64,000 nt of DNA from Rhinopomastus cyanomelas (lineage: Eukaryota; Chordata; Aves; Bucerotiformes; Rhinopomastidae). Shown piece after piece: positions 12,794-23,414 of the stretch. Both the position numbers and the translations under genes were made by a program. The DNA is taken from contig VXBP01002426.1 in assembly GCA_013400115.1 (NCBI GenBank), positions 61,731 through 125,730 on the forward strand, in the 5' to 3' direction. Within the stretch, counting starts at the first letter, position 1. Each line of letters starts with the position of its first letter. The notes under the pieces were generated by a model, which did no database searches, was not told the DNA's origin, and saw nothing but the letters and a program-made list of their open reading frames with translations.

Positions 12794-12932
12794 CAGAGTG
12801 TACAATGAGGAGGGATCTTCTGTACTTGCCTTTTCTCTTGCAGTCTTTAAGCACCAGTTGCTGGCTGCTGTCAAAGTAATGCCACCAGGAGAACTAATCT
12901 GATCTAGAATAAAGGGGCAGTCCTTGTAAAAA
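12794..12932. repeat. Unclassified dispersed or duplicated repeat, copy B
   Basis: Partner of 9451-9591, 3.3 kb downstream in the same orientation. On the minus strand it is open as QISSPGGITLTAASNWCLKTAREKASTEDPSSLYTLPSSSGTP within a 104-codon frame (12737-13051). The frame is not interrupted as in copy A, so B is closer to the ancestral state if the unit was ever coding. Confidence 0.8.
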
Positions 12933-14744
12933 GCCCAAGGAAAGGTATTTTGACTAGTTCTGTGTAATTTCTTCACAGAAAGGTCAGTGAGACAGTGTTT
13001 TGGGAGAACACACAGTCTCAGTGTACCGCTGTCAGTCAGTGTGTGGTTCACAGCAGCTCGGGTTTGAGATGAGTACTGTGTTTGTCTTCAGTGGGAAGGA
13101 GACCCTGAGTGCCTCTTGAGTGCCACCGCCACTTGCTCTTTGCACTTGTGAAGATATTGTAGGAAGGCTGTGCTGCACTGTACATACCCGCACGCGCCTG
13201 CACGCACATGCACGCAGGGTTTGCTGGCTGCTACCGGCTCCACAGCTCGTACTGGTCTGTTTCAGCTCTAACCCAAAGTGCCACCTCCTTCTCTGGATGT
13301 AAAAATGCACTCTGGCCGACGTTCTTACTAGATGGGGCTCACCTGGGCAGCACGCCCAAGCACCATCTGCCCCTCACCAACACTTTTCTCAAGCATCATT
13401 AGCTCATGCCACCCAGCTGAAAGCCTAACACTAAACCCTGGTGGTAAAATGTGTTTCAAGCCTGAAGCTCTCTGTCAAGCTGTGATGTTTCTCTCAGATT
13501 TTTGTAGTATCCTGAGCTGGGTGGTTTCTGTAAAAGCCCTTTTGAAGTGAAAAGGTGATGCTGGCATTGTTGTCTGGAAGCAGTTAACTCCATCTCTCCT
13601 TTGTGTCCATTTGGGAACCCAGAGGTGGAGTCTGAAGGCAAGGTGCTGCTCTGAAAGCTTCCTTACACCACTTCTCTGGAAGCAGGAATGTGTGAATTAA
13701 CTGGCACAGCCACTTATGAGGAAAGGAATGGTCTTGGGCCTCCTAAGGCAATCACCGTCTCTCCATGGAGTGCTGGAGGGAAGTGGAGAAGAGCCAGCCT
13801 TCTGCTGCATGTGGCTCCAGGGATGCACATTGTACGTGCTGTTTGTCACTAGTAGAGTCAGTCTGATTGCCTCTGCTAATCCTCAGCTGATCTGGTCCTG
13901 TTATTAGAGATTTGGATGCCAGCAATAGTGGTCACTTCAGAAGACCCAAACCACTACAGGATGCTGGTTGAAGTTTAATTTAACTTCCTTCAGTTTGTTT
14001 CCTCTATGCTTCCAGAAGTTTCTGCCCGTAAGTACCTGCAGAATCTGAAGGAGAAAAGCAATCTCCAATCTCATTTGCAGAAATACTGAAGTCACATCAG
14101 TGCTTCCTTCTCATTTGTTTTTTAAATGAGTAATTCCCATGGCGACCAGCAGAAATAAAAAGGCAAGAAGGGCCTGGGTGCTGGTGATAAAGTGGACCTA
14201 TCCGATGCCACCAAGTATCAATCGTGTTTTCAGAATCATCACTTGTAATTTTCAGATCCCTCAGACTATGTGAGCTGCTTTTGACAGATTCGGCCAACCG
14301 CATCCTTTGACACCTGAGAATGAGGGCACTCTGGCAGCAGCTTCTGAGAGAACATTCATCCTCATCAGTACAATAAAGCTGTCAAAGGAACCCAGAGACC
14401 TCCATGGAAATAAATAATGATCCCATATGCAAAACCAGTTGTGTAGTCCCAGAAAAAGGGAAGGGGGGCACACGCCTGAGAGCAGCATTTGATCATTCAG
14501 GTGAGTGAGGGACAGAAGCACTGGAACAACAGAACAGAGCAAAAGATACCCTTGTGCCTTCAGTATTAACAACTGCAGTAATTAATGATCAACAATGGGT
14601 GCCAATTTCTCAATCATTACCTTCCAGTGCTCTTCCAGTGTGCTATATTCAGGGGCTAAACAATAGGAAGGGACAAGAAGTCCTCAGAGCTATGCAGGTC
14701 CCTCTTCTAAACCTCATTATGGAGTTAAGGTCATGTAAGCTGAA
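12933..14744. other. Unique non-coding DNA
   Basis: No recognised gene. It contains an alternating purine-pyrimidine CACG-rich patch at 13188-13217. The remaining frames (up to 104 codons on the minus strand at 12737-13051 and 14261-14572) lack identifiable domains. Confidence 0.45.
13188..13217. repeat. CACG-rich alternating purine-pyrimidine tract
   Basis: The tract repeats GCACGC and GCACAT steps with CpG retained and alternates purine and pyrimidine for most of its length. Such tracts can adopt Z-DNA. It is short and imperfect. Confidence 0.5.
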
Positions 14745-14965
14745 GTTCTGAGGCTGACCAGCCCAAGCCCTGCAGGGGTTGGTGTGCCAGGTAGCCAAGG
14801 ACCATTTTCAGCTGAACTTTTAAATATCTCCAAGGATGGAGAATCCACATTGTCTCTGGGCGTTTTGTTTCAGTGTTTGACTGCACTCATACTGAAATCC
14901 ATTTCCCTGGCATGTAATTGCAGTTCCCTGTGTTGAAGTTCTTCTCTTGCCTGTGGTACCCAACC
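14745..14965 (-). mobile_element. Ancient CR1 LINE fragment
   Basis: Heavily diverged antisense CR1. Recognisable pieces in order on the plus strand are 'agcccaagccctgcag', 'atatctccaaggatggaga-tccaca', 'tctctgggc', 'ttgtttcagtgtttgac' and 'ccctgtgttgaagtt'. These correspond to the 3' UTR followed by the ORF2 C-terminus in reverse complement. No frame survives. It is clearly older than the 15858 copy next to it. Confidence 0.75.
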
Positions 14966-15857
14966 CGCTACACCTGTCTACCACCAAGTAATTCTGTGAT
15001 CCTGTGGCTACACCCTCCCGTTCATTGGAGGTTGCAAGAAAGCAGGAGGAGTTTTCCTGTCTGTTTTTAGGGCTTAACTAATCCAGTTTGCACTCATTGT
15101 AAGCAGTAACTGGGAGGGAGGGAGGGAGGATGTAATAGTGGGAGCTGCAGGCACTGGTGTTAGACTCAATGCAGCACAACGTAATTTTGTGCAAACCAAG
15201 TACCCTTTGCTCCCAGCAGCTTTGCTTTATGTCCTGAGCTGCTCAGCACTTACAGGACAACTAGTTCATCTGGAGACAGGAGAAGCTGTTGTCCTTCTGG
15301 GCTATTTTGAGCTCTTGAGAACTGGCAGTTGTGAAGGATTCCTGTGGTACTGTCCCCAGGAACAAGGGCCTGAAAGAAGGGATTGAACATCATTGCTGAC
15401 ACAATTAGAAGTAGTTCTTTCCATAACGAGTAATTATTAACTAAGCAGAGCACTCAGCACAAGCTTCTCTCTTAGTAGTTTGATGACTCCTCGCGTTGCA
15501 GTGTGGTGAGGATTCTTCATTTCATTCTGCACAGCAAGCCAATGTTACCTGAAAATCCATGAGAATCCTGCCGTCTGCTGGCTCAAATGCCCACCTGTGG
15601 CTCTGGCAGGTCTGGTAGAACTTGCCTCATGTCCTAGGCTGGTGCTTGCTGATGAGGTAGCCCCAGAGCAGATGAGCAGGAAACTTGCTCTGCAAAGCAA
15701 CCGCGTGGCACAGATCTGCTCTGTGTTCATTTGCCCCTTTATTCCTATTTGCAAAATAGGATGCTTTCTGGAGTTTACTTCCTGCATTCGGTGAGCAGAC
15801 GGCTGTCTGTAGGACTCGCTGGCTGAGTTGTATGGAATTCTGCTTCATAGTGTCTTC
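14966..15857. other. Unique DNA with a GGGA microsatellite
   Basis: About 0.9 kb between two CR1 pieces. It holds a short (GGGA)n run at 15112-15130 and an isolated 'aattctgtgatcctgtg' near 14991 that is too short to call a CR1 tail. Confidence 0.5.
15112..15130. repeat. (GGGA)n microsatellite
   Basis: About four and a half GGGA units, followed by ATG. Short, with no further signal. Confidence 0.85.
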
Positions 15858-16129
15858 AGAATCACAGAATCATTAGGGATTGGAAGGGACCTCGAAAGAT
15901 CATCTAGTCCAATCCCCCTGCAACAGCAGGATCACCCAGACCAAGTCACACAGGAACACATCCAGGCGGGTCTTAAACGTCTCCAGTGAAGGAGACTCCA
16001 CAAGCCCCCTGGGCAGCCTCTTCCGGTGCTCCATCACTCTCACTGTGAAGAAGTTCCTTCTCAGATTGATGTGGAACATCCTGTGTTCCTGCTCACACCC
16101 ATTGCCCCTCATCCTATCACTGGATGACC
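15858..16129 (-). mobile_element. CR1 LINE 3' end
   Basis: Antisense and 5'-truncated CR1. It comprises a two-unit tail, the 3' UTR and the ORF2 C-terminus, which reads RMRGNGCEQEHRMFHINLRRNFFTVRVMEHRKRLPRGLVESPSLETFKTRLDVFLCDLV without interruption on the minus strand. The FLCDLV ending is shared with the copies at 21645, 24802 and 43902. Similarity ends at 'tggatgacc', after which the flank is unrelated. Confidence 0.96.
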
Positions 16130-16643
16130 TGGCGGCGATTAAATGCAGTGCACTCATAAGGACGTGTTCCGCCCTCGCCAGCTGAACCCTGTGGTCAGTC
16201 CGAGTGTTGCTGTGGGACTGGCTGTCACACATCGGAAGGAACGGTGAGTCTCAAGGGATGAAAAGCTGGTTTCACTTGCCCAGAATCCCAGTTCTGGGAG
16301 CTGAGAGCCAAGACCCAGTCAGGATATTGGGTCTGGTCTAAACTGCTGCTTTTCTTACTGGCTGGAGCAGTGATTTCCTCTGGCAGTTAGAGTAATCCCT
16401 TATATAATCCTCAAAGGGAGGGTGCAATCCCCTAAACCAAAAGGTGTCATTCCCGGGGTGCGTGGCACTGTCTGCTGTCACTGTGTGCACAGTCCTTTTT
16501 CTGTGTAGGAGCAGGAAATAAGGACCCTGTGCATTTAGAGCAGTAGACATTTGCATTTGCTTTTGTGTGTGGCTTTAATTGTTTTAGAAAACCCCAACCT
16601 GCAATACTGGTCCCAACCCCTGAAAGACAGGGACTTGTGCTTT
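16130..16643. other. Unique non-coding DNA
   Basis: About 0.5 kb between two CR1 fragments. The start (16130-16240) keeps a few CpGs. No gene or repeat recognised. Confidence 0.5.
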
Positions 16644-16698
16644 AGGACTTGATGATCTTAGAGGTCTTTTCCAGCCTCAGTAATTCTGTGATCCTGTG
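16644..16698 (+). mobile_element. Short old CR1 3' tail
   Basis: A ~55-base CR1 terminus: 'ggacttgatgatcttagagg', 'tcttttccagcct' and 'aattctgtgatcctgtg'. The wording belongs to the older class (like 12168 and 48085). Extension upstream is uncertain. Confidence 0.75.
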
Positions 16699-19600
16699 AA
16701 ACAACCTAAGAAATATTTGTGCTGATCTTGCAGTCTGTGAAACTGGTGGCAATGGGGTTTTTATTTTCCCTGGCTGCAGAAGCTGGGAAGAGATCATGAA
16801 CGTGTAGGGCTGACAGTAATGATGAGGAGGCCACATCACCCTGGATCATAGGTCACGCCTGGGAAGTAATGTCGGGAGCCAGGGAGCCTGTTAAGCAGAT
16901 CTCTGGAAGGCGCTGTGTGTGGTGGGAATACACTTGTACCTTCCTGTAACAAGGAATCCTTTAAGCAACGATGGGGTCCCTCCATGTGAAGGTGGCCCTA
17001 ACCTTTCACAGATGGCCACAGTACCTCAAAAACTGCACTATGCCAGGGTGAAGATTTGCTCAGGAGTAAGCACAACAGGTTTTTTCATCGTTGAAGGTGG
17101 GGGGCAGGTGGAGGAGGAAGGAACAAGCTGTTTTTCTTGTTGACTTTGAAGATTTTGCTGGTCTGGCCTCTTGCGTCACTCTGTGTTTTTCAAATATTGG
17201 GATGGCAGCCCTCAAGCTGCTGAGTGCCAAGTGCATGGGATCAGTCTCATTAGTAACCCCAAGTAATTGATTCTTGTCTATAGCTGAGTGTTGAGCGTGA
17301 GCACACAGCCAGTGGCAGCCACTTAATCTGTCATGCCTGTGTGTTCTTGTCCTTCCACGATCTGTCAGCTGTGCAGCATCTGACCCCACCAGGAAAATCA
17401 CTGGTGGCTGCTCCGTGTTTACCCGGTACCCACTATGTCACCTGTGTGAACCAGCTGCCGTGTAAATGGGAGGAGGATGTGCAGCAGGCATGGCAGAGTT
17501 TGCAGATCTTCTCGGGGTCTTCCTTTTCATGCCAATCTAAGATGGGATTTTTGTGGGAAGAGGGGCTGATCTTTGCATGTTCACTGTTCAGTTATTTTTC
17601 TGGAGTTAGGATTAATTGCCAAACTTAAAATAGGTTGATTAGAGTAAGACCTCACAGAGGTGTTTTATAATTCAGATTTTAGAGATGTGACTAATGAATA
17701 ACAACCACAGCTAATCAGTTCTCAAAACTGATGGTAATGAGCAGAAAAGGGGGAGGAAGCCAACCGGTATTTGCGCATTGTTCCTGCGCTGCAGTGGAGG
17801 GTGGCAGGATCTCTTAACAAGTATTTGACTGAAATGGGGTTCTTGATTTTCCACAGGAAAAGCCCTTTTGGGTAAGACAGAGCTTAAAGATCAATTTTAA
17901 ATAGCCAGTTGCCAATTACAACCTTTAAAGTTAGGGTAGCATTTAATAGTCGGAACTGTTTGGGGTCGCAAGACTTGTTATGGCATCTTTGAGCTTTTTA
18001 TTTATAAGCTGGGGTTTCTGTGCATTCAGAGCAGCTACAGAAATGACAGCTGTGAACACTGGGGTTCTTTATTCACAGAACTGGCACCACAGGGGCATTG
18101 GCAGTGCATTTTTTCCCTCTTAATTTTCAGTATTTTTGACCTTGATTGAGGTCATTTCTTAGCTACGAGAGGATGCACTGACTCGTCTGCTATCATCTGG
18201 TGAGTCCTCTGCTCCTAAGCGAGTGCTTGTTTAACCGCGAGGTCAGTTTGCTGTTCTGATTAGGAAAGAACCTGAGCTGGTGTATCAGATGCTCCTGAAC
18301 TGGAACTTCAGGCTGGAATGATCCACATGGGACCCAGGGTAGTGTTAGCCTTGGAAAATGCCTCACAAATCAGAGGCAGACGTATTCATGTTTCTACCAT
18401 GTGCCAGAGCCTGCCAAGGAGAAAGAGTATTTCCTATGGGTGCTGCAGGTTCATGCACTGTGTTTTGGGGCCTTCTGACAGGGAGCGACACATCTGTTAT
18501 CAGAGTGTTTCCTGCAGCTGAACAAATAATTCCACTAACGCGAGACAGCCTGTGGAAGGAAGGCAAGAGACAGTACTGGCCCTGGCTGGTGAGGAGCTGG
18601 TACAGTGCATATAGGGAGGCCCTGTGGATGCCTACTGCCTATTTTAAGGGAAAAAACCCACAAGAGAAGGACCTCAGGAGTGCAGTTTTGCCATTTGACA
18701 CACAGCCAAGCTCCCCGTGTGTGCGTCACGTCTCTGAATAAAACCGCAGAGCGCAGCTCACTGAGGACAGGGTGGTCTTTTCTCACCAGCCAGCAGCGTG
18801 GTCGCTAAAGGAAGCTGATGGTGCAACCTGATTGTGTTTAAGGCTTGCAGTGCTGGGGCAAAGAGGCCAAGGTTGTGGCAGTCGTTTTGGCATGAGGCTT
18901 TGGTGAGGCAGGACAACCACCCCCTGCTTATTGTGGGCTGGCTCTGGTGTTTGCAAGAGGTGGCTGAGGAGCAGTTCGGCTGAAAAGGTTCCTGTTCTCA
19001 GGAAAAGCAAGTTTTACTCAGGGAGTGCTTTGCTGCAGCATGTTGTGCAAGGACAGGAACAGTACTGCTGACGGGGGGAAATGGAGAGCACACGTAAAGC
19101 AGACAGGTAGCCCTCACTCGCTAAACTGGTCTAGTACGTCGACATACGGACACGTGGGTGCTCACGTGAGAGAGAGCAAGGACATCTTAGAAAGTCTTCT
19201 GTCAGCCATGGAGCTTTCCACTCAGAACGTTTGTAGTGAACAGCTTGTGCTTCCTGCAGCAAGTTCAGCCTGTAGTCAAACAAACGACAGAGCGATCCTA
19301 GGCGACTTTCTGTAACTCCTTCTGTGGCGTTTCACCAGCACACAGGTACTAGGGGTCAACACAGCACAAAGCTGTAGAACACCGCAAAGTCGTGAGCAGT
19401 TTTGTAGAAGCCTGCTGACTTGCTGTTTTTTCCTGAACTTAATGCAGGTTTTGGGTGCCTTGGATGACACTAGCCACTTCAAGATTGGGGTTTGCCCAGT
19501 GTTGGTGACTGGTTGTGGCTATTGAGTCCTGCAGGATGGCTCACAACACCTGAAGGAACTTTTACCAGCCATGGAGGAGTTCTGAGTAACGTTGCTAAAG

Positions 19601-21644
19601 TCCTTTCAGTCTTCTATGTTATTGTTGTAGCATAGAAGGGGTTAGTAGGGGTCAGACGCACTAGCATGGATTTGTAGCGTTGGTGCCAGCTGCAGCTGAA
19701 ATCCGTTTGGATGGGACTGCATGTGTGCAAGTAACCCTTCCATGGCCTCAGCTTTGGAGTCTGCAGTGGCAGCAGCATGATTGTGTGAGCACAGCATCAC
19801 TATCTTCCTCACTGGCTGCAACAGATCACCTGAAATAGGCTTGTTGCTTGACAGGGGCTCATTGCTCAGAACAGGTCCATTGCTCAAAAGGCAGTTGTAG
19901 GTCCACATCACATCAGTTCCTGGCCCAGCACTTGTTAGGAAGACCCACGTGTGACCTTTATTATTGGAATGTGAACTGCCCTGGCTCCTCCATCCCCCGC
20001 ATCTTCTCTTCTTCCAGCGCCTTGGGTTTTGCTGTCTGTCAGCCTGCATGCCTTCACAGTGGCTGAGCACCTCCACAGCTTCCAAAGCGTTCGGATGCTT
20101 GTACTTTACCAGGGTTCTCCTTCCTCGCAGTGATGCCTGCTCATCTCTGATTCACGACTGCTGTTTTTGTTTTCTCTGAAGGTGTGTTGGCAGGTGTTGG
20201 GGCCTGCCATGTAATCCAGGGATCTTCCAAGGAATAAAACCAAAAAGCTTAAGAAGAGTAGAGAAAGTACTGGTTGGCTTTGTCTGAAGTGGTTACAGCT
20301 GAAAGTGTAGGAATGCAGAGTTTTGTGCAGAACATCTTGCCCTCAGACTCTGATGGGTATGGTCTGTCAGCAGGTGTTTGGGTCCTTGCAGTCACCACCT
20401 CCTTCTAAATCAAGAGAAGATGGGCTGGGGAAGAGAAGGACATTTTAAAAGACATTTTTAGAACACCTGCAGTGAAGCTCTGAAATTTGTGTCTTAGCAC
20501 CCACGCAAGAGAGTCTGGGTGTGTGTATGACACTTGCAAATGAGCAATAACTGATGACATTGTAGGCACTTTCTGTTCCTACGGAGAGCTTTTGGCTGAA
20601 GTCTGGTAACAAAACAGAGCCCCTCTTATCTCAGGCTCATTCAAAACCCCCTAGCAAAGCCATACTGGCAAGAGTGCCTCAGTCTGAACCACGGACTTGG
20701 CCTGCTAACGTCGTGTGAGAGGAGCTGAGACACATCTGTCGTGGCGCTGACGTGGGATAATCAATAGAGTTAAGGCAGTTCACTGGAAACAGCATTTTTT
20801 TTCCTAGTCAGAACAGTCCCAGGGGAGTTTTTCTGAAGTTCAGTGTCTGATACTGTGTTCTAGGAATGGAGGAAGCATAATCCTGTCTTATTTTTACTCC
20901 TTTTCTGAGTACACGATGAAAGTGAGTTCAGTGTGGCTGGGCAGGCTGGCCAAGTGAACTGACAGGCTGCAAATAAAGCCAGCGTCTGGAGGACTTCCCA
21001 GGGCTGGGGCCATCCTCACCAAGTGTCTCTGGGGTGGAGAGTGGCAGCAAGGGTCCCTGGGAGGGCACCTGTACGCCCATGGGCAGCTGTAACAGCAGCC
21101 TGGGAGACACCAGCCGCGCTTCTGCCAGCATGTCACTTCAGCCCGAGGCACCTGCACCAGTCCTTTTCTGGGGTTTGCATCTTGGTTTGATAAGCTGCAC
21201 TTGTGAAGTAGTCCTTGGCTAGTGCTGGTGCTTGACTGCTGTCAGATGCTTCTGTGTAAGTGAGTAGATCTGGTGAGAGGGAACCTCTTGCACACTGTGT
21301 TTCAGTGCTAGCTGTGCTGCCTGTGCCACTTGCTTTGTGCTTAAATCACCTTAATATTTTTTATTCTCTGAAGAAGCTGCATAAACCAGTCTTTTGATGG
21401 TAGTTAAACACCAAAGCAGATTTTCAATTTGTCTAATTCCATGTAGGTGGCAGGATAGGTGCTCAGATGACAGGAATGTCAAAATCCCTTTGCTGAACAG
21501 ATGGATTTTCTTTTTTAAAATGAAAAACTGCATTTCAGACTCCAAAAGCCCTTGGAATCCAGATACACCTGGGCTACAGTTTGTTAGTGTGCATAACTGA
21601 GAGCACAGAAAAGACTGGTCTCTCAAGCAGCAATTTACTGTGCT
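16699..21644. other. Unique non-coding DNA
   Basis: About 4.9 kb with no transposon recognised. The tandem E-box pair at 19151 is listed separately. The segment 17630-18000 is AT-rich with TAAT and AATTA cores and could be a conserved non-coding element. A minus frame of 147 codons (19642-20085) has no recognisable domain and is treated as chance. Confidence 0.45.
19151..19168. promoter_or_regulatory. Tandem CACGTG E-boxes with 6-bp spacer
   Basis: Two perfect CACGTG hexamers lie at 19151-19156 and 19163-19168, separated by exactly six bases. CACGTG is the palindromic core bound by bHLH factors such as CLOCK-BMAL1, USF, MYC-MAX and MITF. A direct repeat of E-boxes spaced 6-7 bp is the known circadian arrangement. 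Whether it is used here is not shown: no promoter or exon is recognised nearby. Confidence 0.35.
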
Positions 21645-22052
21645 TCAGTACCTCCCTTACGAGGAGAGGCTGAGGGAGCTGGGTCTCTTTAGCTTGGAGA
21701 AGAGGAGACTGAGGGGTGACCTCATTAATGTCTATAAATATTTGAGGGGTGGGTGGAGCTGGGCTATTCTCAGTGTCATGTAGTGATAGGACAAGGGGCA
21801 ATGGGTGTAAACTGGAACATAGAAGGTTCCACATCAACCTGAGAAGGAACTTCTTCACAGTGAGGGTGACAGAGCACTGGAACAGGCTGCCCAGGGGGGT
21901 TGTGGAGTCTCCTTCACTGGAGATGTTCAAGGCCCATGTGGATGTGTTCCTGTGTGACTTGGTTTAGGTGATCCTGCTGTGTCAGGGGGATTGGACTAGA
22001 TGATCTTTCATGGTCCCTTCCAATCCGTAGTGATTCTATGATTCTATGATTC
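21645..22052 (+). mobile_element. CR1 LINE 3' end, well preserved
   Basis: A 5'-truncated CR1 of ~408 bases. It begins at the LPYEERLRELG codons and continues through SLEKRRLRGDLINVYKYLRG. A small deletion in the 'GGCQEDGARLF' block shifts the frame, after which SDRTRGNGCKLEHRRFHINLRRNFFTVRVTEHWNRLPRGVVESPSLEMFKAHVDVFLCDLV follows. The 3' UTR ends in three ATTCTATG-type units. It is one of the least decayed copies here and faces the antisense copy at 24802. Confidence 0.97.
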
Positions 22053-22593
22053 AGCTCTGCAGGAGTTTTCTCTGTTTCTAAACACTAGGGCACTGAAAGC
22101 TGAGGAACCTCTCAGAAGTACTTTTGTTCTGTAGTGTGGCCAGGAGAGAAATTCCACTGCTGGGATGAACACTTACTGGAAAGGACAAATTCATGGATGC
22201 AGATTGTGAGCTCACCTTTGAAAGTTTCTGTTGAACTGGAGTGATCTCTGTGAATTCCAGTGGCACCCAGCAAACAGAGAAGCTAGAGCGCAGCTTCTCA
22301 TTCTGCTCTGATCGTGCTTCCATTCTATTCTTTTTTCCTTTTATTTCCAGCAGAAGAGCAGGTGAAAGCAGGGCACGCTAAGAAACGTTCAGCAGGCAGG
22401 CCCACTGGTACTGATCCATGGTGTGGCCCTGCAATAAGCTTGCTATTCCGAAACAGGAAACATCAGTAGGTTTTGGTTGGGATTTACATCAGCAGGGCTG
22501 GGACCAAAAACATGGGCTTTCATTGTTGTGCAAAAAGGCAATTCTATGTGAATATGGGCAAGCAAATTCTAATACCTGGCAGTCAGAGCCCCG
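22053..22593. other. Unique non-coding DNA
   Basis: About 0.54 kb between a young and an old CR1. No gene or repeat recognised. Confidence 0.5.
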
Positions 22594-22737
22594 AAGCTGT
22601 TTGAAAGCATTCAAGGTCAGGCTGGACAGGGCTCTAAGCAACCTAGTCTAGCAAGTAGTGTCCCTGATTATGGCAGAGGAGTTGAAACTAGGTGATCTCT
22701 GAGGTACCTTCTAGCCTAAGGTGTTCTGTGATACTGA
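22594..22737 (+). mobile_element. Old CR1 LINE 3' end
   Basis: Diverged CR1 terminus reading 'gctgtttgaaagcattcaag', 'gtcaggctggacagggctct', 'aagcaacctagtctag', 'gtgtccctgattatggcaga', 'ggtgatctctgaggtacctt' and a closing 'ttctgtgatactga'. The FKVRLDRALSNLV-like end of ORF2 is still visible. It belongs to the older class whose ORF2 end resembles the element at 58965. Confidence 0.85.
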
Positions 22738-23099
22738 GGAAGGAAATAACTCTGCAGGAAGGATTATTTGTCAGGCTTCTAGGAGGATACTTACAATGCA
22801 AAATCTATTTATGGTACTTGTCCGTCAAAAGATGACTTGTCTTGAGTGGGTAAATACCATTTGGCAACTCTGCGTTAAAGTCCTGCAGTTCCAGTGCAGC
22901 CCCAGCAGCAGTCAGTCCCCAGATTAACACAGTGTGCTGAGGAAGGTGTCCTGTGTGAGCCTGGGTTTGTCGCTGGCAGCTGGTTCAAGTAGCAAGAAGA
23001 TCCCGGAAGGGCTGTGATTTGGACTGTGTAGCTCGCCTCAGTCCCGTTACTTTGCCAGGTATTTTTTGCGCATCTCTTCACCTCCAACCTCTGAAGCTG

Positions 23100-23331
23100 C
23101 CACTCTGTGTGTTGGGAGCCACACTAGTGCCTGGCGCAGGGAGCAGCTGTGGCAGCGCAGATGTGCTCCGTGCAACAGCAGCTCTGTGCAACCGCGGCTC
23201 CGTGCAGCCGCCCCTCGTCAACAAGAAGGAGGAGGGGATTGTTCTCTGTGCGTTGTGCAGAGGGAGAGAAGGAGGGAGGGAGCGAAGGAGAGGGTGCGCA
23301 TGATTTTCTGGCACAGAAATCCTTGAGAACA
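23100..23331 (+). promoter_or_regulatory. CpG-richer GC patch, possible alternative promoter
   Basis: Compared with its flanks this ~230-base patch has many retained CpGs (for example around 23130-23215 and 23280-23300). It includes an imperfect triplicate of 'GCTCCGTGCAAC'-like units and then a purine-rich stretch of GGGA and GGAG units at 23261-23295. It lies directly upstream of the candidate exon. No TATA box is obvious. By eye it is too small to call a CpG island without counting. Confidence 0.2.
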
Positions 23332-23414
23332 ATGAGCACCACAGTCCGCTTTCGCTCCCAGCACAAAGGAGAGAAAAGGACAGAGACCACAGTCACAAGG
23401 CAGGATATTGCCGA
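23332..23414 (+). other. Candidate 5' coding exon (unproven)
   Basis: An ATG at 23332 has A at -3 and opens MSTTVRFRSQHKGEKRTETTVTRQDIA. At 23415 the sequence reads GTGAGA, a good splice-donor match, which would cut the frame after 27 codons and two bases, just before the in-frame TGA at 23416-23418. A short basic exon downstream of a CpG-rich patch is the usual shape of an alternative first exon. I do not recognise the peptide, and an 83-base open stretch can occur by chance, so this is only a candidate. Confidence 0.15.

Noticed and set aside
14988..15005. Plus-strand CR1 tail
   Set aside because: Only one 'attctgtgatcctgtg' motif, with no 3' UTR core upstream.
19642..20085. 147-codon minus-strand open frame
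   Set aside because: No domain, low-complexity serine-asparagine repeats from local duplication, and overlapping plus frames.
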